This document shows positions 54,636 to 62,887 of a stretch of DNA of 64,000 nt, one piece after another (position 1 is the stretch's first letter; every line of letters starts with the position of its first letter). Under the pieces are notes generated by a model, which was given only the letters and a program-made list of their open reading frames with translations, had not been told where the DNA came from and made no database searches. The stretch lies in NCBI GenBank assembly GCA_025998875.1, contig AP024675.1:1337549-1401548 (forward strand), written 5' to 3'. Source of the stretch: Bacteroidota bacterium (lineage in GTDB: Bacteria; Bacteroidota; Rhodothermia; JANXDC01). The translations under genes were made by a program, and so were the position numbers.

Positions 54636-54726
54636 GCGATTTCCTGGTTCTTTCCTGGCGGCTATGCGCGCCCATCCCGCCCACCGGTCCGCGCGTCGGA
54701 CCAGCGCCACCACCAACCGTGGGCGG
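54620..54726 (-). promoter_or_regulatory. trp leader: mutually exclusive 1:2 and 2:3 stems
   Basis: Segment 1, CCGCCCAC (complement of 54719-54726), lies just before the Trp codons. Segment 2, ACCGGTGGGCGG (54677-54688), lies just after them. Segment 3, beginning CGCCCACCGGT, is the 5' arm of the terminator. Segments 1:2 pair over 8 bp; 2:3 pair perfectly over 11 bp; 3:4 is the terminator. A ribosome stalled at the Trp codons covers segment 1, frees segment 2 and lets 2:3 prevent termination. Confidence 0.92.
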
Positions 54727-54748
54727 TATGGAGGCACATCATGTCCAT
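54662..54748 (-). CDS. trpL: trp operon leader peptide (WWWRW)
   Basis: A 28-codon frame: ATG at 54748 and TAG at 54662-54664. It contains the run GWWWRW, four Trp in five codons (54701-54715), preceded by MDMM and followed by SDARTGG. Tryptophan is otherwise rare, so this density at this site identifies a regulatory leader peptide. Translation speed over the TGG codons reports the level of charged tRNA-Trp. No Shine-Dalgarno is visible; the promoter puts the transcript start within a few nucleotides of the ATG, so translation is probably leaderless. In-frame ATGs at codons 3 and 4 are alternatives. Confidence 0.92.
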   Translation of the reverse strand: MDMMCLHTAHGWWWRWSDARTGGRDGRA

Positions 54749-54755
54749 GCCGGCG

Positions 54756-54787
54756 CAAGTATACAGAAAAGCCCGCCGGCAAGTCAA
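54756..54787 (-). promoter_or_regulatory. trp operon promoter
   Basis: On the minus strand TTGACT (54787-54782), an 18-nt spacer and TATACT (54763-54758) fit the classical -35/-10 pattern. The same place also fits the Bacteroidota pattern: TATACTTG is one mismatch from TAnnTTTG. Transcription should begin about 0-5 nt before the trpL ATG. Confidence 0.7.
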
Positions 54788-54838
54788 GCCGCCGCGGGCC
54801 GTTGGCGTATCCTGATCGGGCTCATCCGGATCGTCTCG

Positions 54839-54923
54839 TACCCGGGGTGGGACTCGAACCCACACGGCCGCGAGGGCCACTTGATTTTGAGTCAAGCGCG
54901 TCTGCCAGTTCCGCCACCCGGGC
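54839..54923 (-). tRNA. tRNA-Leu(CAA)
   Basis: 85 nt, CCA not encoded. Acceptor GCCCGGG with CCCGGGT, D arm TGGCGGAACTGGCAGACGC, anticodon loop CTCAAAA (anticodon CAA, reads UUG), type II variable arm GGCCCTCGCGGCC, and T loop GGTTCGAGTCC. It lies about 50 nt upstream of the trp promoter. Confidence 0.97.
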
Positions 54924-55020
54924 GATCAGGGCCAAAGATAATCTCCCCGCAAGGCTCTGGCAACCAGGCCGGAGAGGTCGCAACGGTTGCTCGGAGTGCG
55001 GGGCTTGAGGAAACCGGCAG

Positions 55021-55049
55021 AAAAACAAAGGCCCGGGTTGCCCCGGGCC
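55021..55049 (-). terminator. Rho-independent terminator of tRNA-Arg
   Basis: On the minus strand GGCCCGGG, loop GCAA, CCCGGGCC, then TTTGTTTTT. It starts 2 nt after the encoded CCA of tRNA-Arg and separates it from tRNA-Leu. Confidence 0.88.
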
Positions 55050-55050
55050 C

Positions 55051-55127
55051 TGGTACCCTCGGCAGGACTCGAACCTGCGACCTTCTGCTCCGGAGGCAGA
55101 CGCTCTATCCACCTGAGCTACGAGGGC
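55051..55127 (-). tRNA. tRNA-Arg(CCG)
   Basis: 77 nt with encoded CCA. Acceptor GCCCTCG with CGAGGGT, D arm AGCTCAGGTGGATAGAGC, anticodon loop CTCCGGA (anticodon CCG, reads CGG), T loop GGTTCGAGTCC. Confidence 0.97.
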
Positions 55128-55216
55128 ACCTGCAAAGTCGCCCGAAAGATAGGATAAAACGCGGGCGAATGCAACAGGAGGGGGCTACGGACGGCATCGC
55201 AGCCGGATGGCCGAGC

Positions 55217-55248
55217 TTTTCCCGAGGCGCTCTTCGGCGGTATATTCC
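55217..55248 (+). promoter_or_regulatory. Possible promoter of the 486-residue protein gene
   Basis: TTTT (55217-55220), 20-nt spacer, TATATTCC (55241-55248). The start of transcription near 55253 supports the ATG at 55271 rather than an upstream start. Confidence 0.35.
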
Positions 55249-55270
55249 CGCCGCGATCTTCGGGGGTTCC

Positions 55271-56731
55271 ATGGGTTCGTTTCTGATCGATGCCCTGACG
55301 GATCGGCTAGTCGGTCGGCTTGTGCGGACGCTGCCCGCGGAAGCGGTGCCCGTGCGCCTGAGAGATCTGTCCTCTCTTGGTTGGCCGGCTTCTGTGCTGG
55401 CTTTCCTGGAGCAGGCTTTTGTGGAGACGCTCGAGGAAGCGCGCTCCCAGCTCGTCAGCCCCTGGTTTGACTTCGACGAGCCCTCCGTGCAGGAGGCGGC
55501 ATCGGCTTTCTGGCGGGCCGTATACCGTACCGCCCGTCTACCCGCGGATCGACGCGCCGAGCTCATCGAAGAGGCGGCCCGGGCGGTGGTCCGGCACCTG
55601 ATCGAGCCCGTTCCCGCCCTGGTGGACTTCGTCTTTCCGCACGGAGCGGGATCGCAGGAGCTCGATCGGGTGCTGTTTCGGATGCGCTATTTCGTCGCCT
55701 ATTCGTATTTGCCCGAGCTTTTCGAAGTCTATGCCCACCAGCGTCGATGGAGTGCGCTGGGACGAGAGGAGTTTCTGCGCGCGTTGCGCTGGTTGGATCG
55801 GCTGTTTTGCGAGGATCTGGATCCGGAAAGCTGGGTGGAGCTGTTAACCCCCTGGTTTGCCTGTTTCCCGGAGGGCGTGCCCGGAGAGGCGCTGGCGCGG
55901 TTTTTCGAACAAAAAGAGCGCCCTTATGAAGCCGCTCTGATGGCCTCCCGTGAGCGTATTGCCGATGCGCAGCAGCTGCTGGAGCTGCTCTCCGGCCTGC
56001 CGGGCGTCTCGGGCCGGGAGCTTGAGCGGATCGCCCCGATCCCGGAGCCACCTGACTGGCAGGAAGAGTCGCTACAACCCCGACAGACAGGGCCGGTTCC
56101 GCCGCGCTCTGAAGCCCTTCCGCCAGGGGAAGAACACGAAGGCCTCCGGGAAGAAGTCCCGAACAGCCCCTCGGAGGAGGTGGAGGCCTGGGAGCGCGAG
56201 CTCCGGGAGCGGCTTCGGCAGTGGCAGACAGAGGGGGGAGCGGGCCTGCCTCCATCCCCTGGGCAGCCGGAGTCGGCGGGGCCCCGATCCGAAGCGGATG
56301 TTTCGCATGCCTCACAGCCCCCGAGCGAGCCCATTACCCCCGCATCACGCACGTCGGAGTCGGAGGAAAAGGGGGTTCCGCTGTGGAAGCTCTTCCTGCG
56401 GCGTTCCTCTGCAGACCAGCCAGCTGCCTCATCCGGGCCGCTCTGGAGCCGATTCCGGCCCACTGCAGAGAGCTCGACTTCCGGTCCCGAGCTGGCGCTC
56501 AGCCCAGAGCAACGCGCGCGTTTTGTGCGGGAGATCTTTCGGGGTCAGGAAGGCGCCCTGGAGGCCCTGTTGCGAAACGTGCGTCAGTTTCCGGACTGGA
56601 AGTCCTGTAGTCGGTTTCTGGAAAAACAACTCTTCGAGCTCTACGATGTCGATCCCTATGCGCCGGCCACGGTCGAGCTGGTAGATCTCCTGCAGGCCTA
56701 CTTCGAGCGGCGGGCTCGGAGGCAGGGATAA
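55271..56731 (+). CDS. Uncharacterised cytoplasmic protein with two helical domains and a disordered linker
   Basis: 486 residues. The first 260 residues are helical and acidic ([64 protein letters not shown]). A linker of about 130 residues (260-390) is rich in Pro, Glu, Ser and Gly. The last 80 residues ([28 protein letters not shown]...[19 protein letters not shown]) form a compact helical domain. No signal peptide or membrane segment. I do not recognise the family. It ends 34 nt before the carboxyltransferase gene and may share its transcript. Confidence 0.72.
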   Translation: MGSFLIDALTDRLVGRLVRTLPAEAVPVRLRDLSSLGWPASVLAFLEQAFVETLEEARSQLVSPWFDFDEPSVQEAASAFWRAVYRTARLPADRRAELIEEAARAVVRHLIEPVPALVDFVFPHGAGSQELDRVLFRMRYFVAYSYLPELFEVYAHQRRWSALGREEFLRALRWLDRLFCEDLDPESWVELLTPWFACFPEGVPGEALARFFEQKERPYEAALMASRERIADAQQLLELLSGLPGVSGRELERIAPIPEPPDWQEESLQPRQTGPVPPRSEALPPGEEHEGLREEVPNSPSEEVEAWERELRERLRQWQTEGGAGLPPSPGQPESAGPRSEADVSHASQPPSEPITPASRTSESEEKGVPLWKLFLRRSSADQPAASSGPLWSRFRPTAESSTSGPELALSPEQRARFVREIFRGQEGALEALLRNVRQFPDWKSCSRFLEKQLFELYDVDPYAPATVELVDLLQAYFERRARRQG

Positions 56732-56765
56732 ACCGTCTTCCGGAAAAACAGGTAGGTGGGTTTTC

Positions 56766-58307
56766 ATGCGAAATCTGGAACGTCTGCGTCAGTTGCGTGC
56801 CGAGGCCCTGCAGGGCGGGGGGGCGGAGCGTATCGCCGAGCAGCACCGAAGGGGCAAGCTCACGGCACGCGAACGCATTGAGCTCCTGCTCGATCCGGGG
56901 AGCTTTGAAGAGCTTGGCATGTTCGTGCGCCATCGGTGTCATGATTTCGGCCTGGATCGCAAGCGGCCGCTCGGTGATGGCGTGGTGACCGGGTACGGAA
57001 CGATCAACGGACGGCTGGTATACGTCTTCAGCCAAGACTTCACCGTCTTCGGGGGTTCGCTGGGGCTGGCGCACGCGGAAAAGATCGTGCGCCTGATGGA
57101 TATGGCCATGAAAAACGGGGCCCCCTTGATCGGGCTCAACGATTCCGGGGGAGCGCGTATCCAGGAGGGGGTTGATAGCCTGGGAGGGTATGCGGAGATC
57201 TTCTACCGCAACACGCTCGCCTCGGGCCTGATCCCGCAGATCTCGGCCATTCTGGGCCCTTGCGCGGGAGGGGCGGTCTACAGCCCGGCCATCACGGATT
57301 TCGTGCTCATGGTTCGGGGCACGAGTTACATGTACGTCACCGGCCCCAATGTGGTCAAAACGGTCACCCATGAAGAGGTCACGCACGAAGAACTGGGCGG
57401 GGCCGATGTGCACGGAACCAAAAGCGGGGTCGCCCATTTTGTCTGCGACACGGAGCTGGAGCTCTTCGAGACCATTCGGGAGCTGCTCTCCTACATTCCC
57501 CAGAATTGCGACGATCCCCCTCCGTATGTGCCTACCGGGGATCCCGTTGACCGGCCCTGTGCGGAGCTGGAGGCACTCATTCCGGATAACCCCAATAAAC
57601 CCTACGACATCAAAGACGTCATCCGAAGCGTAGTCGATGAGGGGCGCTTTCTGGAGGTGCAACCCGACTTCGCCCCCAATCTCGTGGTCGGCTTTGCTCG
57701 GTTGGGCGGCTTTTCCGTAGGGATCGTGGCCAACCAGCCGGCCCATCTGGCCGGGGTACTGGATATCGATGCCTCCACCAAGGGAGCCCGTTTTGTGCGC
57801 TTCTGCGACTGCTTCAACATTCCCCTGGTCGTCTTCGAGGATGTGCCCGGCTTTCTACCCGGTACGGATCAAGAGTGGCGTGGCATCATCCGGCATGGGG
57901 CCAAGCTGCTTTTTGCCTTCTGCGAGGCCACTGTGCCCCGGCTGACCGTGATCACCCGGAAGGCCTACGGCGGCGCCTATGACGTGATGAACTCCAAGCA
58001 CATCCGGGGGGATCTGGTCTTCGCCTGGCCCACGGCCGAAATCGCCGTCATGGGGCCCAAGGGGGCTGTGGAGATCATCTTCCGCCGGGAAATTGAGCGC
58101 GCACCGGATCCGGCACAGCGCACCGAAGAGCTCATCCAGGAGTACACGGAAAAGTTCGCCAACCCCTTTGTGGCCGCCGAGCGGGGGTATATCGACGATG
58201 TGATCGAGCCCCGGGAGACGCGCCAGCGGCTTATCCGGGGTCTGCAGATGTTGCGCAATAAAGTCGATCGGTTGCCGCGCAAGAAGCACGACAACATCCC
58301 CCTATAG
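56766..58307 (+). CDS. pccB: Acyl-CoA carboxylase carboxyltransferase subunit (propionyl-CoA carboxylase beta type)
   Basis: 513 residues, crotonase-fold carboxyltransferase. Key glycine-rich motifs: [31 protein letters not shown] and [18 protein letters not shown] in the N-terminal half; [40 protein letters not shown] and [17 protein letters not shown] in the C-terminal half. It transfers CO2 from biotin to an acyl-CoA (propionyl-CoA likely, which would feed methylmalonyl-CoA). No biotin carboxylase or biotin carrier gene is in this window. Substrate specificity is not certain. Confidence 0.9.
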   Translation: MRNLERLRQLRAEALQGGGAERIAEQHRRGKLTARERIELLLDPGSFEELGMFVRHRCHDFGLDRKRPLGDGVVTGYGTINGRLVYVFSQDFTVFGGSLGLAHAEKIVRLMDMAMKNGAPLIGLNDSGGARIQEGVDSLGGYAEIFYRNTLASGLIPQISAILGPCAGGAVYSPAITDFVLMVRGTSYMYVTGPNVVKTVTHEEVTHEELGGADVHGTKSGVAHFVCDTELELFETIRELLSYIPQNCDDPPPYVPTGDPVDRPCAELEALIPDNPNKPYDIKDVIRSVVDEGRFLEVQPDFAPNLVVGFARLGGFSVGIVANQPAHLAGVLDIDASTKGARFVRFCDCFNIPLVVFEDVPGFLPGTDQEWRGIIRHGAKLLFAFCEATVPRLTVITRKAYGGAYDVMNSKHIRGDLVFAWPTAEIAVMGPKGAVEIIFRREIERAPDPAQRTEELIQEYTEKFANPFVAAERGYIDDVIEPRETRQRLIRGLQMLRNKVDRLPRKKHDNIPL

Positions 58308-58313
58308 GTGAGC

Positions 58314-58718
58314 ATGCGCTGGAAATCGTTGCTGCTCTTGCTGATAGCGTTTCCCGCCTGCGGCCGGGAAGAGGAACAGGAGCGCGATTTTCTGGTACGC
58401 GTGGGCGAGGAGCGCTTCGTGGTCCGTATCGCCGATCCGGCCCAGATTGCACTGGCCCGGGAGATCCTGGCCGGGCGTCGTTCGCCCATGATTGTCACCG
58501 GCGAGCTCCGCCCGGGAGATGGGGGATTTAATCGCGACCCCATTGCGGGTCGGCGCTGGTCGTGGCATCTGGATCCCCGTAGCGTGACCTTTGCGGAGGT
58601 AACGATCGAGCTCTGTGACGGCCGCCCTTCTTTTGTAGAGGAAAACCTCTCCTACTGGCTCTATACGGTGCGCCGCTTCTGTCCCTGGAATTCGATTCTG
58701 GAACGGGAATTGCCCTGA
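58314..58718 (+). CDS. BP74-like domain lipoprotein
   Basis: 134 residues. Signal peptide MRWKSLLLLLIAFPAC with a lipobox Cys near residue 16. The body, FVVRIADPAQIALAREIL, then WSWHLDPRSVTFAEVTIELCDGRPSFVEENL and FCPWNSIL, follows the BP74 N-terminal domain pattern found in secreted and calmodulin-binding-annotated proteins. Function unknown; export and lipidation are predicted. The ATG at 58314 is preferred to a GTG six nt earlier. It follows the carboxyltransferase gene by 6 nt. Confidence 0.62.
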   Translation: MRWKSLLLLLIAFPACGREEEQERDFLVRVGEERFVVRIADPAQIALAREILAGRRSPMIVTGELRPGDGGFNRDPIAGRRWSWHLDPRSVTFAEVTIELCDGRPSFVEENLSYWLYTVRRFCPWNSILERELP

Positions 58719-58766
58719 AGTGGCGCGTCCCCTTCGGCTCGGATGGAAGCGGAGGGCTCATGAGAG

Positions 58767-59219
58767 ATGGCGGCCTGCGCTCTGCGGTACTGGTGGTCCT
58801 GTCTGCGCGCCCGGGTGGAGGCCTGGCTCGGGCTGGTACCCAAGTTTGGCTCGCTGGATGCGCTCCGCTGGTGTCTGATCAGGTATCTCCGGAGCGAGTT
58901 CGGCCTCATCGAGCAGATCGACCTGCCCGACGGCTCTTTCGGGGTGGCTCCGCACACCTACACGGCCGGGTTCCGTCTGAGCCTGGAGCGCGATTCCGAG
59001 GAGCAACCGCTGTTGTTGTGTTTTGAGCTGGAGCCCAGCAGTTCCTGGGTGTTGCTGGAGCAGCGTCTGGAGCGTCTGGAACAACTGGCTCAGCAGGTAG
59101 CCGATCGGCTACGGGGATATGGTTTTTGCTGTGGTGTCGATGGGCGCAGCCTCTGGGTGGCGGTTCGCCCCCATCTGCACGGGGCCTTCACGGAAGAAGG
59201 CCAAGCCGCTGTAGCATGA
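58767..59219 (+). CDS. Hypothetical protein
   Basis: 150 residues, soluble, leucine- and arginine-rich, with DALRWCLIRYLRSEFGLIEQ, LLLCFELEPSSSWVLLEQRLERLEQLAQQVADRLRG and WVAVRPHLHGAF. No family is recognised. Another frame is open over 58760-59026, but this one is longer and has codon use like its neighbours. Its last 32 nt overlap the convergent response-regulator gene. Confidence 0.5.
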   Translation: MAACALRYWWSCLRARVEAWLGLVPKFGSLDALRWCLIRYLRSEFGLIEQIDLPDGSFGVAPHTYTAGFRLSLERDSEEQPLLLCFELEPSSSWVLLEQRLERLEQLAQQVADRLRGYGFCCGVDGRSLWVAVRPHLHGAFTEEGQAAVA

Positions 59220-59571
59220 GCTGTAGTCCTTCGGCGCTCACGGGCACGCGCAGTAGCCCATCCACTCCCAGCTGGCGCAACTTGACCTCCAGGGCCGGAT
59301 CTTCCTGAGTGGTCGCCACCACTATGCGTACCTGGCCGTCGGGATCCGCCTCGCGCACCTGACGGCAGAGCTCCCATCCCGACACGAAGGGAAGTGTCAA
59401 ATCCAGAAGCATCAGATCGAAACGTTCTGTCCGCAGGATCTGCTGGGCGATACGCCCATCCTGGGCAAGGCGCACCTCGAGGTTCGGGTTCTTCAGCAAC
59501 CGGCGCACATGGTGTTCATGTAGCCGGGCCGTGATGGGGTTGTCCTCTACGATGAGCACGCGCCGGATCAT
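59188..59571 (-). CDS. Single-domain response regulator (CheY-like)
   Basis: 127 residues, receiver domain only. Acidic pair in LIVEDN, phosphoacceptor Asp in DLMLLDLTLPFVSG, and Thr in VVATTQE. The conserved lysine before beta5-proline is replaced: GLLRVPVS has Arg. The ATG at 59571 overlaps the stop of the upstream glycosyltransferase by 4 nt. It is the last gene of the exopolysaccharide-like cluster and may regulate it. Confidence 0.82.
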   Translation of the reverse strand: MIRRVLIVEDNPITARLHEHHVRRLLKNPNLEVRLAQDGRIAQQILRTERFDLMLLDLTLPFVSGWELCRQVREADPDGQVRIVVATTQEDPALEVKLRQLGVDGLLRVPVSAEGLQLMLQRLGLLP

Positions 59572-61121
59572 GGGGCTTCTCCTTTCCGGAGGAAGATATA
59601 CCATGGTCCGATGCGTTCTTCAAGGTGGAAACCGGCTATGCCTTCCAGCTGCCAGTCGGGGAAGCTTCGGTGTAGCCGGTCCAGGCGTCCGTTGCCGTAG
59701 CCCGGATCGGGAAGTACGAGCGCCTCCGCGTGCCGTTCGGGTGCGGCCAGGGCCTCGGCGAAACGGTATCCCCGGTAGGGCAGAAGGAGCCGACTCAAAT
59801 CCGGAAAGCAGGCTACGATCGGAAACCCCTCCGTATCGTCGAGTAAAATTGTTTGCGCCTTCGAGAGCCGCTCGGCTGCTGCGCGCGCCTGCTCCCATAT
59901 GGGGGGTGGGGAGCCGGACCAGAGCTCTCGCGCCTCAGCGGTGCCGTATCGCTGCAACAGATGCAGGCTGCCCGGGATGGTGAGCACCAGCGCGATCATG
60001 AGACTCCCGTACCAGAGGCGATTGGGCCTTCTTCCCGGCAGAAAGGCCGCCGCGGAGCCAAGCAGGAGCAATAGCACCAGATCTTCTGCCGCCGGTCGTA
60101 TAGCCCCGAAATAGGCCAGGATCCAGTAACCCAGCCAGGAAGCGAGGAGCAATCCGCTGAGCCGTCCCGAGCGGGCCACAACGAGGGGAAAAAGCGGCAC
60201 CCCTATGGCGGTCCACGTGATGCCCGTCCACATGGCATCCAGCAGCGAGCTGCGCACCACCAGCAGATCCGTGCTCCCGGGCTCCAGTACACCCGGGATG
60301 CGCACGTACAGTTGGGGGTCGCGCAGAAATGCCCAGCCGTCGCCCAGAAAAACCCAGTTCAGAAACACCCATCCGGCGAGCCCGAACAGGGCGGGGCTGA
60401 GGAGCATGAGGTAGACGGCCAGCAGCGCCCATCGACCCGAAAAGCTGTATTCCCGAAACACGAAGGGCACAAAGGGGGCGAAAAGCAACAGGATAAGCAC
60501 GCCGTCGAAACGACTCAGCGTGTAGGCGCCCATGGCCAGACCGCAGAACATGAGGTAATAGGAAATGCGCCGTTCCAGAAGCTTGGTCAGGGACAGAAGG
60601 GCGAGCAGGAGCCACGCCGCCGCCCATGCCGTGGAGCTGCCCGTGCCGAAGGCCTGCAGGCTCAGCGGATGCAGGGCCATGACGATGGCCACCAGCACGG
60701 CCGAGGCCCGGCCGACTTGGGCATGGCGCCAGAGATACACCAGAGCGGTCAGGGTAATACCCCCGGCCAGGGCGGAAAGGAACACGGGGGCCACCGGCCA
60801 CCCCAGGATCGCCCCCGGCAGGTTGAGCAAAAGCCCCGTCGGCGGGTAGACCAGCCCCAGGTTTTCCAGGCGGGCGGGTTCTCCGTATAAAGCCAGACGG
60901 GCCTTGGCGTACAGAAAGAGCCCCTCCCGGCCCAGGAATCCGTATCCGTAGGCCAGCAGAAGCCCGAAGCTGCTGTAGATGGCCACAGCGCAGAGGAATA
61001 CCAGTGCGTATCCCCCCCAGCGTGTGCTCAGGCGGCGCGAGCCAGCATCTCCGATGGCCGTATCTGGCTGAGCCCGTGTCGGGTTTTTTCCCAGTAGGAG
61101 GGTTTGAAGAATAACTGCCAT
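59568..61121 (-). CDS. Multi-pass membrane glycosyltransferase (GT39/ArnT-like)
   Basis: 517 residues. About 10-12 membrane helices in the first 400 residues, with the acidic first loop (ARLENLGLVYPPTGLLL) that resembles the acceptor loop of GT-C (PMT/ArnT) enzymes, then a soluble C-terminal domain of about 100 residues. It should transfer sugars from a polyprenyl-phosphate donor on the periplasmic side. The ATG at 61121 overlaps the end of the GT2 gene by 94 nt; no better start is visible because the nearest alternatives cut the first helix. Confidence 0.72.
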   Translation of the reverse strand: MAVILQTLLLGKNPTRAQPDTAIGDAGSRRLSTRWGGYALVFLCAVAIYSSFGLLLAYGYGFLGREGLFLYAKARLALYGEPARLENLGLVYPPTGLLLNLPGAILGWPVAPVFLSALAGGITLTALVYLWRHAQVGRASAVLVAIVMALHPLSLQAFGTGSSTAWAAAWLLLALLSLTKLLERRISYYLMFCGLAMGAYTLSRFDGVLILLLFAPFVPFVFREYSFSGRWALLAVYLMLLSPALFGLAGWVFLNWVFLGDGWAFLRDPQLYVRIPGVLEPGSTDLLVVRSSLLDAMWTGITWTAIGVPLFPLVVARSGRLSGLLLASWLGYWILAYFGAIRPAAEDLVLLLLLGSAAAFLPGRRPNRLWYGSLMIALVLTIPGSLHLLQRYGTAEARELWSGSPPPIWEQARAAAERLSKAQTILLDDTEGFPIVACFPDLSRLLLPYRGYRFAEALAAPERHAEALVLPDPGYGNGRLDRLHRSFPDWQLEGIAGFHLEERIGPWYIFLRKGEAP

Positions 61122-62887
61122 AACGCTTTATAGGCGGCCACGCTGTGCAGAAGCCAGTACAACGGGTTCAGGAAGGCATACGGGAGGAGATGGTATAGCC
61201 CCCTGCGGAAAACCGCGACCATGTTCACGTAAATCATCAGCGCGTTGCCCACCAGAAAGTTGAACAGAGCCACATACAGCGCCCACCCCGGAAAGAGCGC
61301 CTCGACCCAGGACCAGCGAAACAGCAGCCAGCCCGCAAAGAGCACGCTCAAGGGCAGATGGCCAAGAAAAGCCAGGGGACTTCCCCCGATAAAGAGGATA
61401 AAGCCGATCATGGCTCGACCGCCCAGGGAGCGCCAGAGCTGAATGGGTCGGCGTATGTGCACCAGAAAGGTCTGCATATAGCCCTTGATCCAGCGGGAAC
61501 GTTGCCGTATCCAGTTGCCCAGCGACTTGTTGGCTTCCTCGTAGGTGGTGGAGTTGACGATGCCCACCCGGTATCCCCGCGCCGCCGCCCGGATGCCCAG
61601 GTCAGCATCCTCGGTGACGTTGAACGGATCCCAGGCGTGAAGCTCCAGCAACTTATCCATACGGAAGTGATTGCTGGTGCCGCCCAGCGGAATGGGCATG
61701 CGCAGCGCATCGAGTCCGGGTAGCATGTAATCGAACCAGTACGAATATTCCAGGGTAAAGAGGCGTGTGAGCAGGTTTTCCTCGGCGTTGTAGTAGTTCA
61801 GCGCGGCCTGGAGCACGATCACCTCGTTGGGCGACTTTCGAAAGGCCACCACGACCTTTTTGAGCTGATCGGGTTCCGGGATGTCTTCGGCATCGTAGAT
61901 TGTAATGTACTGACCCCGGCAGAAGAGCAACCCGTAATTGCAGGCCTTGGGTTTGGTTTTGGGGGGCAGATCGGGAATGATGAGGGGTTCAAAGATGGCC
62001 GGTACGTCCAGCTCCCGGATGGCCTCAAGCGTTTCCCGATCGTCCTGTTCCAGGAGCAGTTTCACGTCCAGGCGATCTCGCGGATAATCCAATCGTCCCA
62101 GGCCGAAGGCGATCTCCCGCACGATGGCCGCTTCCCGGTAGACGGGGATCAGGATGCTGTATTCGGGTAGTTCCTCCTGCCGCACGGCGGCCAGTTCTTC
62201 TTCACTGACCGTTTGATGCAGTTCCCGTCGGGCCCCGGCGAGCGTAAGGGAGGCCTTGAAGAGGATATTGAGCAGGTAAAACCCGTTCAGGGCCAACAAA
62301 AGCGCGGCCAGGGTTTGGGTGCCGTATCCGTACAGGCCAGCAAGCAGGGCCGTAAGCAGCAGGGCGATACCCAGCAGCTGGGCGGGGGTGAAGGGCTGAA
62401 TGGCCGAACGAAGCGGATCTTCGAGAAAAAGCAGGTGTACGGTATCGGCGGCCAGGTCGCGCCCGAAGTACGTATGATGAACCCAGGCCAGATCTACGTC
62501 TAGGGCGAACCGATACCGAACCCGAAGCCCGGTAAGGGCCTCGATCCAGCGGGCGGGTTCGGGGTCGAAGGGGTCCAGCACGGCCACCTCCAGCTCCGTG
62601 CCCTCCCGGCGAAGGGGCCAGCACTGCAGGCGCTCGAGCTCATAGCGGGGCAGGGCGAGCTGTTCCAGGAGCGCGAAGGCGTCTGTGCGGCCGATGAGGG
62701 CAAGCGCCTCCAGCCCGGTCTGCTCTCCGATCCAGGCGGCATAGGTGCTGCGGGCGATAAAGCCGCCCTGTAACAGAGCGCGCGCAAGCGGCCACTGCCG
62801 TTGCTGCGCCAGGACTTCTGCCTCTCTTAGGCTTTGGGCCTCCAGAAGCCCGCAGTCCAGGATTCGATCACGGAGCGTGCTTTTCAT
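61028..62887 (-). CDS. Membrane GT2 glycosyltransferase with N-terminal MshEN-like domain (NfrB/BcsA-like)
   Basis: 619 residues. An N-terminal 150-residue region resembles the MshEN/GspE-N fold (LREAEVLAQQRQWPLARALLQGGFI, AYAAWIGEQTGLE-like), known in other proteins to bind cyclic di-GMP. After two membrane helices comes the GT2 domain: YSILIPVYREAAIV, DAED, NVTEDADLGIRA and the QxxRW motif QRSRWIKG, then four C-terminal helices. This is the layout of processive polysaccharide synthases (BcsA, NfrB). It overlaps the upstream BcsB-like gene by 4 nt. Confidence 0.82.
   Translation of the reverse strand: MKSTLRDRILDCGLLEAQSLREAEVLAQQRQWPLARALLQGGFIARSTYAAWIGEQTGLEALALIGRTDAFALLEQLALPRYELERLQCWPLRREGTELEVAVLDPFDPEPARWIEALTGLRVRYRFALDVDLAWVHHTYFGRDLAADTVHLLFLEDPLRSAIQPFTPAQLLGIALLLTALLAGLYGYGTQTLAALLLALNGFYLLNILFKASLTLAGARRELHQTVSEEELAAVRQEELPEYSILIPVYREAAIVREIAFGLGRLDYPRDRLDVKLLLEQDDRETLEAIRELDVPAIFEPLIIPDLPPKTKPKACNYGLLFCRGQYITIYDAEDIPEPDQLKKVVVAFRKSPNEVIVLQAALNYYNAEENLLTRLFTLEYSYWFDYMLPGLDALRMPIPLGGTSNHFRMDKLLELHAWDPFNVTEDADLGIRAAARGYRVGIVNSTTYEEANKSLGNWIRQRSRWIKGYMQTFLVHIRRPIQLWRSLGGRAMIGFILFIGGSPLAFLGHLPLSVLFAGWLLFRWSWVEALFPGWALYVALFNFLVGNALMIYVNMVAVFRRGLYHLLPYAFLNPLYWLLHSVAAYKALWQLFFKPSYWEKTRHGLSQIRPSEMLARAA

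Noticed and set aside
54585-54782. N-terminal extension of trpE into the leader
   Set aside because: This stretch is the attenuator and is read as trpL in another frame; family alignment begins at 54584.
54614-55270. Upstream extension of the 486-residue protein gene
   Set aside because: It would run through the trp leader and two tRNA genes; the promoter-like sequence at 55217-55248 supports the ATG at 55271.
58760-59026. Alternative 88-codon frame
   Set aside because: The overlapping frame 58767-59219 is longer, with helical-protein composition; this one is Ala/Gly/Arg-rich without motifs.
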